From an uncultured Clostridia bacterium (GTDB lineage Bacteria; Bacillota_A; Clostridia; TANB77; CAG-508), in assembly GCA_944393295.1 (NCBI GenBank), contig CALXZR010000061.1:1-22599 (forward strand): a stretch of DNA of 22,599 bases, read 5' to 3'. Below the pieces are notes generated by a model. It saw only the letters and a program-made list of their open reading frames with translations. It did no database searches and was not told where the DNA came from. The position numbers and the translations under genes were made by a program. Below are positions 1 to 7,083 of the stretch, in pieces; position 1 is the first letter of the stretch, and each line of letters begins with the position of its first letter.

Positions 1-313
1 TCAGAACGTCGTGAGACAGTTCGGTCCTTATCTGTCGCAGGCGCAGGATATTTGAAGGGAGTTGTCCTTAGTACGAGAGGACCAGGATGAACATACCGAT
101 GGTGTATCAGTTGTCACACCAGTGGCACGGCTGAGTAGCTAAGTATGGATGGGATAAACGCTGAAAGCATCTAAGTGTGAAGCCCACCCTAAGATAAGAT
201 ATCCCATATCGAAAGATAGTAAGATTCCAGGAAGACGACCTGGTTGATAGGCTGGAGGTGTAAGTGTAGTGATATATTGAGCTGACCAGTACTAATAGAT
301 CGAGGGCTTAACC
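1..313 (+). rRNA. 23S ribosomal RNA, 3' end (partial)
   Basis: The 3' portion of 23S rRNA; the 5' part lies outside the window. The sarcin-ricin loop AGTACGAGAGGACC is at 70-83, and the typical closing segment of bacterial 23S, with GACCAGTACTAATAGATCGA and a terminal CTTAACC, ends at about 313. CTTAACC normally pairs with the 5' end of the molecule, so the mature end should lie within a few bases of 313. The spacer to 5S (314-385) holds no tRNA, only a small hairpin at 357-378 (GTGTGCT with AGCATAC) that may be a processing signal. Confidence 0.97.
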
Positions 314-385
314 ACAAGTTTTGCCTAAAGGAGAGTATTTATCTATGTATTTTTGAGTGTGCTAAGAAAAAAGCATACAAAGAAT

Positions 386-503
386 TTCTGGTGATGATAA
401 CGAGGAGGAAATACCTGTACCCATACCGAACACAGAAGTCAAGCTCCTTAGTGCCGAAGATACTTGTGGGTTACCCTGCTGGGAAAATAGGAAATCGCCA
501 GTT
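386..503 (+). rRNA. rrf: 5S ribosomal RNA
   Basis: 5S rRNA recognised from the conserved CCCATACCGAACACAGAAG segment and from the terminal helix: CTGGTGAT at 388-395 pairs with ATCGCCAG at 494-501. Length of about 117 nt is normal. A T run (502-508) directly follows the helix, so the 5S terminal stem and T tract may themselves act as a termination signal. The exact ends are uncertain by a few bases. Confidence 0.95.
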
Positions 504-523
504 TTTTTATTTATATAATAAAG

Positions 524-566
524 TTAGAGATTAGAAATAATAGACTTATTTTTAATCTCTAATTTT
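524..566 (+). terminator. Hairpin terminator after the rRNA operon
   Basis: TTAGAGATTA (524-533) and TAATCTCTAA (553-562) form a perfect 10-bp inverted repeat followed by a short TTTTA tail. It sits just behind 5S and before the next promoter, so it probably ends rRNA transcription. The T tail is short, which lowers confidence. Confidence 0.6.
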
Positions 567-595
567 ATGCTAATAAATTTGTGTTTTAAAAATCA

Positions 596-624
596 TTGAC
601 TTTTTTTATCTATATTTATATAAT
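596..624 (+). promoter_or_regulatory. Sigma-A type promoter for the 667-3017 gene pair
   Basis: TTGACT (596-601), a 17-base spacer and a perfect TATAAT (619-624). Transcription should start near 631, leaving a short leader with the ribosome binding site AGGAAGGG (651-658) in front of the ATG at 667. Confidence 0.8.
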
Positions 625-666
625 TTTATATATTAAAAGAGATACACTAGAGGAAGGGATAATACA

Positions 667-2343
667 ATGAGTTTGAATCCATATAAATTTTTTTTAATGG
701 ATAATGCAATAAATATAAAAAGTAAACAAGTTGGAACAAAAGATTATGATGATATTGCAAGATTTAAATTGGATGATATAGATAGAAGATTAAAACATCA
801 ATTGGATTCAATTGAAGATAAAGATTCAGATGAATATAAAAGAACTTTAGAATATTATGAGGAATTTCAGGATGCTTCATCAATTGAAGAACAGTCAAAT
901 GGTAATAAAATACTAAAAAATATGCCTAGAGTTATTGATTTTATAATAATGTCAAAGGTTTCTACTAGAGTGGAATATTATCTTGGACTTATAGATGGAA
1001 ATAAATTAGGAGACTATATTCCTATTTACTTATCACCAGAAGAAAAAATTCTACAAATGTTAGAGTCTGTACAAAAAAATATAGATGAATATAAGAAAAA
1101 TCCAAATGATTCCATAAATACAGCTACTTATTTACAATTGATAAAGAAAAGAAAATTTTTGGAAGATTCATTGAAGAATTATTTACTTATATCAACTCCA
1201 GAAAAAAGAGAAGATTTAGATCGTGAAATGCTAAAAAATGGAGCTTTTGAAGAAAGAATAAAAAAGAATTGGTATGTTTTTCCAGAAGCAGAAACAGAAA
1301 ATAGTGTTAAGCAATTTGAAAATCCAAAAAATAAGCAGATAAAAAAAGCAGACAAAAGTGAGGAAAAAGGCAAAAAAGAAAAAAATGGAAATATATCTAA
1401 TGCAGCTTCAATAAAAAAAGAAGATGATAAAAATGTTAATACTTCATTAGATACAGCAATTGAAAAAATTTTAGACAGAAGTGGTGTTGTAGAAGAAAAT
1501 GGTAGAAAAATTTTAACCAGAGGTACTTCAAATCCTTATGAATTAGTAGAAAAAGAAGAAAAAAGAATTTTACATGGGTATAGTAAAGTACCATATAGGT
1601 GGACTGCTACTGTTAGCAGGCAACCAGAACTTATTTTTGAAGGTACAAATAGCTTTAAAGATAGAATATTTGTATATAAATTTGGAGATCATTTGTGTCA
1701 AGCTATGATTGGAAGACCTACTAAAGAATTTCCACAAGGAAAGCCTACAATAAGCTTTACATCTTCAATACTAGGTATTTCTAAGGTAAATACTAAGGGA
1801 GAAATAAAAAATCGTATAGTAATAGGTCCACATGTATCTAGAAATGAAGGTGTTAATGATTTGCATATTAAAGGAAATGAATCATTTTTTGCTGATATAT
1901 ATTGCTCAGATGAGTTATTGGATTTAGCTATAAAAGAAAATGGTGGATATATTGGAAACTTTGAAAAGGTATCACATAAACTAGAAGACAATATTCCATA
2001 TAGTAATTATCAAATGCAGTATAATTCACCTTTTGATATATACTTAGTATCTTCCCTAAAATTAGCCTTTATGGATTTTGTAGATGCTTTAAAATATGGA
2101 GGAGATGTATTAGGAGCTTCAGATCCTTATAAAACAATAACTTTATTAGATGAATATTCTAATGGTAAATTAGTAGAGAAGTATGATAGAAATGGTGGAA
2201 GTATGCAATTAAAAGAAAGGGAAATAAATTTAGGCGAACTTTTTAAAAAATTAGAATCAATTCAAGCTGAAATGCAAAAGAAGCTTTTAGATAGAAGAAA
2301 TGCAGAAAAAAATAGAAATGCTAAAATACCAGGAGAAGATTAA
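667..2343 (+). CDS. Uncharacterised 558-residue protein
   Basis: I do not recognise the family. The ATG is 8 bases after AGGAAGGG and is preceded by a near-consensus promoter, so the gene is well expressed in principle. There is no signal peptide or membrane segment. Residues 1 to about 205 are charged and helix-rich; about 215-265 form a Lys/Glu-rich low-complexity linker; about 265-480 look like a globular beta-rich domain (aromatic motifs RWTATVSRQPEL and FGDHLCQAMIGRP), followed by a helix and a charged tail. The layout suggests two domains joined by a flexible linker. Its stop codon overlaps the start of the next gene (TAATG at 2341-2345), so the two are translationally coupled and may work together. 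No function is assigned. Confidence 0.85.
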   Translation: MSLNPYKFFLMDNAINIKSKQVGTKDYDDIARFKLDDIDRRLKHQLDSIEDKDSDEYKRTLEYYEEFQDASSIEEQSNGNKILKNMPRVIDFIIMSKVSTRVEYYLGLIDGNKLGDYIPIYLSPEEKILQMLESVQKNIDEYKKNPNDSINTATYLQLIKKRKFLEDSLKNYLLISTPEKREDLDREMLKNGAFEERIKKNWYVFPEAETENSVKQFENPKNKQIKKADKSEEKGKKEKNGNISNAASIKKEDDKNVNTSLDTAIEKILDRSGVVEENGRKILTRGTSNPYELVEKEEKRILHGYSKVPYRWTATVSRQPELIFEGTNSFKDRIFVYKFGDHLCQAMIGRPTKEFPQGKPTISFTSSILGISKVNTKGEIKNRIVIGPHVSRNEGVNDLHIKGNESFFADIYCSDELLDLAIKENGGYIGNFEKVSHKLEDNIPYSNYQMQYNSPFDIYLVSSLKLAFMDFVDALKYGGDVLGASDPYKTITLLDEYSNGKLVEKYDRNGGSMQLKEREINLGELFKKLESIQAEMQKKLLDRRNAEKNRNAKIPGED

Positions 2344-3017
2344 TGAATAAAAATAAATTAATTAAACACGAAAAAGTGTTATGGAAGTCTGGGACATGTG
2401 TATATCCAATACCAGCAGTTTTAGTAAGTTGTGGCAATATGGAAAAATCAAATATTATTACTGTGGCTTGGACTGGAATTGTAAATACTGATCCTGCAAT
2501 GGTATATATATCTGTTAGACCTAATAGATATTCCTATAATATCATAAAAGAGAGTAAAGAATTTGTTATTAATTTAACAACAGAAGATTTAACATATGCA
2601 GTTGACTGGTGCGGTGTAAAATCCGGAAAAGATTTTGATAAATTTAAAGAAATGAATTTAACTAAACAAAAATGTGATTTTGTTTCATGCCCTATGATTG
2701 CTGAAAGTCCAATTTCTTTAGAATGTAGAGTAATAGAAACGAAAGAGCTTGGTTCACATACAATGTTTTTAGCAGAGGTTTTAGGAATTCATTCTTCAAA
2801 AAAATATATAGATGAAAATGGAGCTTTTGATATAAGCAAATGTAATCTAATAGCATATGCAAATGGAGGATATTACCCTTTAAAAAATAAAATTGGTACA
2901 TTTGGATTTTCAGTTGCAAAAAAGAAAAATATAAACAAAAAAATATCTAATACAAAAACAAAAAATATGCATAAAAATACAAAAAAGGAAAAATCAAAAA
3001 ATATTGGAAAAAAATAA
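2343..3017 (+). CDS. Flavin reductase-like protein (FMN-binding split barrel)
   Basis: About 185 residues match the flavin reductase/flavoredoxin split-barrel family, whose members bind FMN and pass electrons from NAD(P)H or act as redox carriers. Visible family signals are PIPAVLVSCG near the N-terminus, NIITVAWTGIVNTDPAMVYISVRP (residues about 37-60) and NLIAYANGGYYPL near the end of the domain. Residues from about 193 to 224 form a very Lys-rich tail that is not part of the fold and could bind nucleic acid or be disordered. The start overlaps the upstream stop (TAATG), with AGGAGA at 2331-2336 serving as ribosome binding site inside the upstream gene. Substrate and partner are unknown. Confidence 0.85.
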   Translation: MNKNKLIKHEKVLWKSGTCVYPIPAVLVSCGNMEKSNIITVAWTGIVNTDPAMVYISVRPNRYSYNIIKESKEFVINLTTEDLTYAVDWCGVKSGKDFDKFKEMNLTKQKCDFVSCPMIAESPISLECRVIETKELGSHTMFLAEVLGIHSSKKYIDENGAFDISKCNLIAYANGGYYPLKNKIGTFGFSVAKKKNINKKISNTKTKNMHKNTKKEKSKNIGKK

Positions 3018-3037
3018 CAAAAAAATTGCTATAAATA

Positions 3038-3066
3038 TTGACATATGGCTAAAAATGTGTTAAATT
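3038..3066 (+). promoter_or_regulatory. Promoter upstream of rpmG-secE-nusG
   Basis: Perfect -35 TTGACA (3038-3043), 17-base spacer and TAAATT (3061-3066), a weak -10. It lies in the 146-base gap after the flavin-reductase gene, about 100 bases before rpmG. The only strong -35 in the gap, so likely the start of the translation-apparatus operon. Confidence 0.6.
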
Positions 3067-3163
3067 ATTAGAGCGTGTATACTGAATATATGCAATCACA
3101 TCGTTATAAAATAATAAATAAATTAATTTAAGCTTCATTAAAAGTAAACGGAGGTGTAGTAAA

Positions 3164-3328
3164 ATGGCTGCAAAAGGACCAAGAGAAAATATTACTTTAG
3201 AATGTACAGAGTGTAAAAGAAGAAACTATGTTACATCAAAAAATAAAAGAAACAATACAGAAAGACTAGAAGTTGTTAAGTATTGTAAATTCTGCAAAAA
3301 GCGTACAACACATAAAGAAACAAAATAG
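3164..3328 (+). CDS. rpmG: 50S ribosomal protein L33 (zinc-ribbon form)
   Basis: A 54-residue protein starting [18 protein letters not shown], with GGAGGTG at 3150-3156 as ribosome binding site and stop TAG at 3326-3328. Cysteines C14, C17, C41 and C44 form the two CxxC pairs of the zinc-binding (C+) form of L33, a component of the large ribosomal subunit. Length and composition are typical. It is followed after 23 bases by secE, the rpmG-secE-nusG order common in Bacillota. Short genes like this are easily missed by length cut-offs. Confidence 0.95.
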   Translation: MAAKGPRENITLECTECKRRNYVTSKNKRNNTERLEVVKYCKFCKKRTTHKETK

Positions 3329-3351
3329 AATCCTTTTAAGGGGGAAGAATA

Positions 3352-3894
3352 ATGGCTAAACAAGCGAAAAAAAATAGTAAAAAAGAAGTTAAAAAAGATG
3401 TAAGCAAAGTAGAAAAAGAAGAAAAAGTAGAAGAAACTAAAAAAGAAGTTAAAAGTAGTAAAACTTCAACTTCAAAGGCTACTAAAAAAACAAATACAGC
3501 AAAAGATACAAAAAAAGTAGCTAAAGAAAAATCTTCTAAAGATAAAAAAAGCTTTGCTAAAGATTTTAAAGCAGAATTAAAAAAAGTTACTTGGCCAACA
3601 CCTAAGCAACTTATAAATAATACAACTGCAGTTGTTGTTATTGTTCTAATTACTGCAATAATAGTTTTTGTATTAGACCTTGTATTTGAAAATTTAAACA
3701 AATATGGTGTTGAAAAATTAAAATCTATTGTGGCTAATGATCAAGTAGTTGAACAAGAAACAAATCAAACAGATAATACATCTAATACAACAAATACAAC
3801 AGTAGAAGATGTAAATAGTACTTCTGAAGATGTTGGAGCAACAGAAGAGAGTAATACTACATCAGCTGAAGATTCAAATACTACAGAGCAATAG
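3352..3894 (+). CDS. secE: Preprotein translocase subunit SecE, with long tails
   Basis: SecE clamps the SecY channel of the Sec translocon in the cytoplasmic membrane. The family core is clear: an amphipathic segment with the hallmark ELKKVTWPTPKQL (residues 75-87) followed by one membrane helix (about 93-112). Position between rpmG and nusG confirms the call. At 180 residues it is much longer than single-helix SecE proteins of Bacillota (about 60-75). The extra length is a Lys/Glu/Ser/Thr-rich N-terminal extension (about 1-65) and an Asn/Thr/Glu-rich tail after the helix (about 130-180), both low in complexity. Ribosome binding site GGGGGAAG precedes the ATG at 3352. Confidence 0.93.
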   Translation: MAKQAKKNSKKEVKKDVSKVEKEEKVEETKKEVKSSKTSTSKATKKTNTAKDTKKVAKEKSSKDKKSFAKDFKAELKKVTWPTPKQLINNTTAVVVIVLITAIIVFVLDLVFENLNKYGVEKLKSIVANDQVVEQETNQTDNTSNTTNTTVEDVNSTSEDVGATEESNTTSAEDSNTTEQ

Positions 3895-3961
3895 ATGGAA
3901 GCGTAAGATAAACTCTTTTTGAAAGAGAAATTAAGAAGAAGTAGAAAAGGGAGGCTAAAAA

Positions 3962-4495
3962 ATGTCTCAAGAAGAGAATAAAAATGAGCCAAAATGGTAT
4001 GTTGTACATACATACTCTGGATATGAAAATAAAGTAAAAACAGATTTAGAGAAAACAATAAAAAATAGAGAACTTGAAGATTTCTTCTTTAATATAGTTG
4101 TTCCAATGGAGGAACAAGTCGAAATAAAGGATGGTAAAAGAAAAACTAATTTAAAAAAAGTTTTTCCTGGATATGTTTTAATAAAAATGATTGTAACAGA
4201 AGAATCTTGGTATATTGTTAGAAATACAAGAGGAGTTACAGGATTTGTTGGTTCTGGAACAGATCCAATACCATTAACAGATACAGAAATAAGAAACATG
4301 GGATTTGATGAAGTTCCAGTTAATGTTGATTATGAAGAAGGCGATACTGTACAGGTTATAAATGGTCCTTTAGAGGGATTTGTTGGAACTGTACAAGAAA
4401 TTAATAAAGAAAAACAAAAAGTAAAAGTTCTAGTATCTATGTTTGGTAGAGAAACACCAGTAGAATTAGAATTTTCACAAGTTCAAAAAGGTTAG
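3962..4495 (+). CDS. nusG: Transcription termination/antitermination factor NusG
   Basis: NusG binds RNA polymerase and modulates pausing, termination and coupling to the ribosome. The N-terminal NGN domain shows KWYVVHTYSGYENKV (residues about 11-25), VVPMEE and the FPGYVLIKM segment; the C-terminal KOW motif is DTVQVINGPLEGFVGTVQ (about 129-146). At 177 residues it has normal length. Ribosome binding site GGGAGG precedes the ATG. It follows secE by 67 bases and precedes rplK by 20, as in most Bacillota. Confidence 0.97.
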   Translation: MSQEENKNEPKWYVVHTYSGYENKVKTDLEKTIKNRELEDFFFNIVVPMEEQVEIKDGKRKTNLKKVFPGYVLIKMIVTEESWYIVRNTRGVTGFVGSGTDPIPLTDTEIRNMGFDEVPVNVDYEEGDTVQVINGPLEGFVGTVQEINKEKQKVKVLVSMFGRETPVELEFSQVQKG

Positions 4496-4515
4496 ATTAA
4501 AGGAGGTGCTAAAAA

Positions 4516-4944
4516 ATGGCAGAGAAAGAAGTTGTAAATGTTATTAAATTACAAATTGAAGCAGGTAAGGCAACACCAGCTCCACCAGTTGGTCCAGCTT
4601 TAGGTTCATCAGGTGTTAATATTATGCAATTTGTAAAAGAATTCAATGATAGAACAGCAAATCAACCAGGTATGACAATACCAGTTGTTATTACTGTATA
4701 TAAAGATAAATCTTTTACATTTATCACAAAAGTTCCACCAGTTGCAGTTCTTATTAAAAAAGCAATTAATTTACAAAAAGGTTCAGGAAAACCAAACAAA
4801 GAAAAAGTTGCTAAAATAACTAAAGAGCAAGTAAAAGCAATTGCAGAACAAAAAATGGAAGATTTAAATGCAGCATCAGTAGAAGCTGCAATGAGTATGG
4901 TTGCAGGTACAGCTAGATCTATGGGTGTAGTTGTAGTTGACTAA
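4516..4944 (+). CDS. rplK: 50S ribosomal protein L11
   Basis: L11 binds the GTPase-associated region of 23S rRNA. The 142-residue protein has the family N-terminal motif [18 protein letters not shown] (about residues 18-35) and the C-terminal RNA-binding domain ending [11 protein letters not shown]. Length is typical. Ribosome binding site AAAGGAGGTG is at 4499-4508. It is followed by rplA, the conserved L11-L1 pair. Confidence 0.98.
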   Translation: MAEKEVVNVIKLQIEAGKATPAPPVGPALGSSGVNIMQFVKEFNDRTANQPGMTIPVVITVYKDKSFTFITKVPPVAVLIKKAINLQKGSGKPNKEKVAKITKEQVKAIAEQKMEDLNAASVEAAMSMVAGTARSMGVVVVD

Positions 4945-4993
4945 TAAAAATTTGGGAGAACAAATAGTTCGATAATACCAAGAGGAGGAAAAA

Positions 4994-5677
4994 ATGAAAC
5001 AAGGAAAAAGATATGCAGAAGCTGCTAAATTAGTAGATAGTGCAAAACTTTATGAAGCAAAAGAAGCTTTAGAAATAATCGAAAAAATGCCAAAAGCAAA
5101 ATTCGATGAGACTGTTGAATTACATGTTAAATTAGGAGTTGATTCTAAACATGCAGATCAACAAGTTAGAGGTACAGTAGTATTACCTCATGGAACTGGT
5201 AAATCTTTAAGAGTATTAGTTTTTGCAAAAGGAGAAAAAGCAAAAGAAGCAGAAGCTGCAGGAGCAGATTTTGTAGGAGCTGAAGAATTAGTTCCAAAAA
5301 TTGAAAAAGAAAACTGGTTCGATTATGATGTAATCGTTGCTACACCTGATATGATGGGTGTAATTGGTAGATTAGGTAAAGTATTAGGACCAAAAGGATT
5401 AATGCCAAACCCAAAATCTGGAACTGTAACAATGGATGTTACAAAAGCTGTATCAGAAATTAAATCTGGTAAAGTTGAATACAGATTAGATAAAACAAAC
5501 ATTATTCATTTAGGAATTGGTAAAGTATCTTTTGGTGCAGATAAATTAGCAGAGAACTATCAAACAATTATAGATGCTATAATTAAAGCAAAGCCAGCTG
5601 CTGCTAAAGGTCAATACATTAAAAGTGTTGCTTTAACAACAACAATGGGCCCAAGCTTATATATTAACCAAAAATAA
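4994..5677 (+). CDS. rplA: 50S ribosomal protein L1
   Basis: L1 forms the mobile L1 stalk at the E site. The 227-residue protein shows [12 protein letters not shown] at the N-terminus, the internal domain with [20 protein letters not shown] (about residues 112-131), then [15 protein letters not shown] (about 132-146), and ends MGPSLYIN. Length is normal. Ribosome binding site AGAGGAGG precedes the ATG by about 6 bases. It is separated from rplJ by the L10 leader, so rplKA and rplJL can be controlled separately. Confidence 0.98.
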   Translation: MKQGKRYAEAAKLVDSAKLYEAKEALEIIEKMPKAKFDETVELHVKLGVDSKHADQQVRGTVVLPHGTGKSLRVLVFAKGEKAKEAEAAGADFVGAEELVPKIEKENWFDYDVIVATPDMMGVIGRLGKVLGPKGLMPNPKSGTVTMDVTKAVSEIKSGKVEYRLDKTNIIHLGIGKVSFGADKLAENYQTIIDAIIKAKPAAAKGQYIKSVALTTTMGPSLYINQK

Positions 5678-5700
5678 TTTATAATAAATTTATAAAGTTT

Positions 5701-5820
5701 TAATATTCACCTAAGACAGTAGGCATAAAATATAAGTCCTACCGAGGTAAAGTTTTAAGAAGCGGAACAAAAAACCACTTTTATACTTTGGTCTTAGGCG
5801 AGTATAAAAGTGGTTTTTAT
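5701..5820 (+). ncRNA. Ribosomal protein L10 leader (rplJL attenuator)
   Basis: This matches the L10-leader class of Bacillota cis-regulatory RNAs, bound by the L10-L12 complex to autoregulate rplJL. Three alternative pairings can be read. First, a receptor fold with ACCT (5709-5712) pairing AGGT (5745-5748) and GTAGG (5719-5723) pairing CCTAC (5738-5742). Second, CCTAAGAC (5710-5717) pairing GTCTTAGG (5791-5798). Third, the terminator at 5771-5818, whose loop contains that same GTCTTAG. The second pairing would tie up the terminator loop and enclose its 5' arm, so it acts as an antiterminator. The direction of control follows known family behaviour, not this sequence alone. Confidence 0.9.
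5771..5820 (+). terminator. Attenuator terminator of the L10 leader
   Basis: AAAACCACTTTTATACT (5771-5787) pairs perfectly with AGTATAAAAGTGGTTTT (5801-5817), followed by more T residues. The loop (5788-5800) carries the GTCTTAGG that can pair instead with 5710-5717. It also serves as the terminator for rplKA transcripts when not antiterminated. Confidence 0.9.
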
Positions 5821-5882
5821 AAATTTAGATTTAATATTAAGTCAAAAAAATAATTTAATATATATTTACGGAGGTGAAAAGG

Positions 5883-6383
5883 TTGGCTAGTGAAAAAATA
5901 ATTAAACAAAAGGAAGAAGAAGTTAAAAAATTAGCTGAAAAAATGAAAGATGCAAGTTTAATTCTTTTAACAGATTATAGAGGAATTAATGTTGCAGATG
6001 ATACTGCTTTAAGAAAAGCTGTAAGAGCTGCAAATGGAGAGTATCTTGTAATTAAAAACAACATTACAAGAAGAGCATTAAAAGAATGTGGATACGAACT
6101 TCCAGAAGAAGTTTTAGAAGGACCAACAGCAGTTATTATAGCTAAGGAAGAATACTTACCAGTATTAAAAGCTATTTATAATTATGCTAAAGATAAGGAC
6201 TTCTATACTATTAAATCTGGTGTATTAGAAGGAAAAGTATCAAGCGAGGAAGAATTAACAGTTCTTGCACAACTTCCATCAAGAGAAGAACTTATCGCAA
6301 AACTTGCTGGATGTTTACTTGCAAATGTTTCAAAACTTGCTGCTACACTTGATGCTGTACGTGTTAAGAAAGAAGCAGAATAA
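5883..6383 (+). CDS. rplJ: 50S ribosomal protein L10
   Basis: L10 anchors the L7/L12 stalk to 23S rRNA and is the RNA-binding part of the autoregulatory L10-L12 complex. Motifs include ILLTDYRGINVADDTALRKA, NNITRRAL and the LAQLPSREEL segment before the C-terminal helix that binds L7/L12. I place the start at TTG 5883, 8 bases after GGAGG (5870-5874), giving 166 residues beginning ASEKIIKQKEE, the usual family length. A GTG at 5874 lies inside the ribosome binding site itself and is rejected. A TTG start on a highly expressed ribosomal gene is unusual. It lies directly downstream of the L10 leader and before rplL. Confidence 0.95.
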   Translation: MASEKIIKQKEEEVKKLAEKMKDASLILLTDYRGINVADDTALRKAVRAANGEYLVIKNNITRRALKECGYELPEEVLEGPTAVIIAKEEYLPVLKAIYNYAKDKDFYTIKSGVLEGKVSSEEELTVLAQLPSREELIAKLAGCLLANVSKLAATLDAVRVKKEAE

Positions 6384-6437
6384 AATCAGTTTAAATTAAA
6401 AAATTATTAAAAAATAAATAAAATGGAGGATTTAAAA

Positions 6438-6803
6438 ATGAGTGAAAAAACAGATAAAATGTTAGAAGAAATCGATAGCTTAACAGTTGTTGAATTATCA
6501 GAATTAGTAAAAGGAATTGAAGAAAAATATGGAGTAACTGCAGCAGCAGTTGCAGCACCTGCAGCAGGAGGAGCTGTAGCAGCTGAAGAAAAATCAGAAT
6601 TTGATGTTGTATTAACAGAAGCTGGAGCAAACAAAATAGCTGTAATCAAAGTTGTTAGAGATGTTACAGGTTTAGGATTAAAAGAAGCTAAAGAATTAGT
6701 TGACGGAGCTCCAAAAACAGTTAAAGAAGCAGTTGCAAAAGCAGAAGCTGAAGAAATGAAAGCTAAATTTGTTGAAGCTGGTGCAACAGTTGAATTAAAA
6801 TAA
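6438..6803 (+). CDS. rplL: 50S ribosomal protein L7/L12
   Basis: L7/L12 forms the multimeric stalk that recruits translation GTPases. The order is N-terminal dimerisation domain (about residues 1-34), Ala/Gly-rich hinge ([18 protein letters not shown]), and C-terminal domain with [24 protein letters not shown]. The start is the ATG at 6438, 8 bases after GGAGG (6425-6429), giving 121 residues. An in-frame ATG at 6423 is part of the ribosome binding site and is not used. A strong terminator follows at 6848 and rpoB does not, contrary to the usual arrangement. Confidence 0.97.
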   Translation: MSEKTDKMLEEIDSLTVVELSELVKGIEEKYGVTAAAVAAPAAGGAVAAEEKSEFDVVLTEAGANKIAVIKVVRDVTGLGLKEAKELVDGAPKTVKEAVAKAEAEEMKAKFVEAGATVELK

Positions 6804-6847
6804 TTAAAAAATTATTTTAAAAAGAAAAATATTTAAATCTATAAGTG

Positions 6848-6890
6848 AACCTAAATTATTAAACTTTTGTCTAATAATTTAGGTTTTTTT
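6848..6890 (+). terminator. Terminator after rplL
   Basis: AACCTAAATTATTA (6848-6861) pairs perfectly with TAATAATTTAGGTT (6872-6885), followed by an uninterrupted T tail to 6890. A classic intrinsic terminator, closing the ribosomal-protein operon without rpoBC. Confidence 0.93.
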
Positions 6891-6893
6891 ATA

Positions 6894-6936
6894 TTCTAAG
6901 GAAAGTCATCCACGATAGTGGTGAGTTTCCTTAGAA
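6894..6936 (+). repeat. Perfect 11-bp inverted repeat with inner hairpin
   Basis: TTCTAAGGAAA (6894-6904) and TTTCCTTAGAA (6926-6936) are exact reverse complements. Between them CCAC-GATA-GTGG (6910-6921) forms an inner 4-bp stem with a tetraloop. No T tail follows, so it is not an obvious terminator. It sits 3 bases after the rplL terminator. Role unknown. Confidence 0.75.
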
Positions 6937-6954
6937 GATAGTTATGGAAAAATT

Positions 6955-7003
6955 AGATTTTCTTATGTGGCTTTGCCACTTAGAAAATTTTATTCTTTTT
7001 TTA
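6955..7003 (+). terminator. Structured hairpin with T tract; one of a covarying pair
   Basis: Outer arms 6955-6963 and 6982-6990 pair, with an inner stem GTGGC-TTT-GCCAC (6967-6979), followed by a T-rich tract (6989-7003). Its 36 bases align without gaps to 16157-16192, with compensatory changes. Terminator-like in form, but no gene ends immediately upstream other than rplL, which already has a terminator. Confidence 0.6.
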
Positions 7004-7083
7004 TATTAAATTTTTATAAAAAATTCCCATTAAACCTTGCGAATATTTCCAATTTAATATATAGTTATAAAGAGGTGAATTTT

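Noticed and set aside
3913..3927. CTCTTT-TTG-AAAGAG hairpin between secE and nusG as a terminator.
   Set aside because: Only 6 bp, 3-base loop and no T tail, inside a co-transcribed pair.
5874..5882. GTG at 5874 as the rplJ start.
   Set aside because: It lies within the GGAGGTG ribosome binding site; TTG at 5883 has ideal spacing and gives the usual length.
6423..6437. ATG at 6423 as the rplL start.
   Set aside because: The ATG overlaps the ribosome binding site of the real start at 6438.
7037..7065. TTGCGA-17-TATAGT as a promoter for the pseudopilin operon.
   Set aside because: The start of transcription would fall on the ribosome binding site, leaving almost no leader; the match is ordinary for AT-rich DNA.
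6967..7083. Extending the pseudopilin upstream to GTG 6967.
   Set aside because: The added part lies within a hairpin and encodes an unrelated Phe/Lys stretch; the ATG at 7084 has a good ribosome binding site and the prepilin leader.
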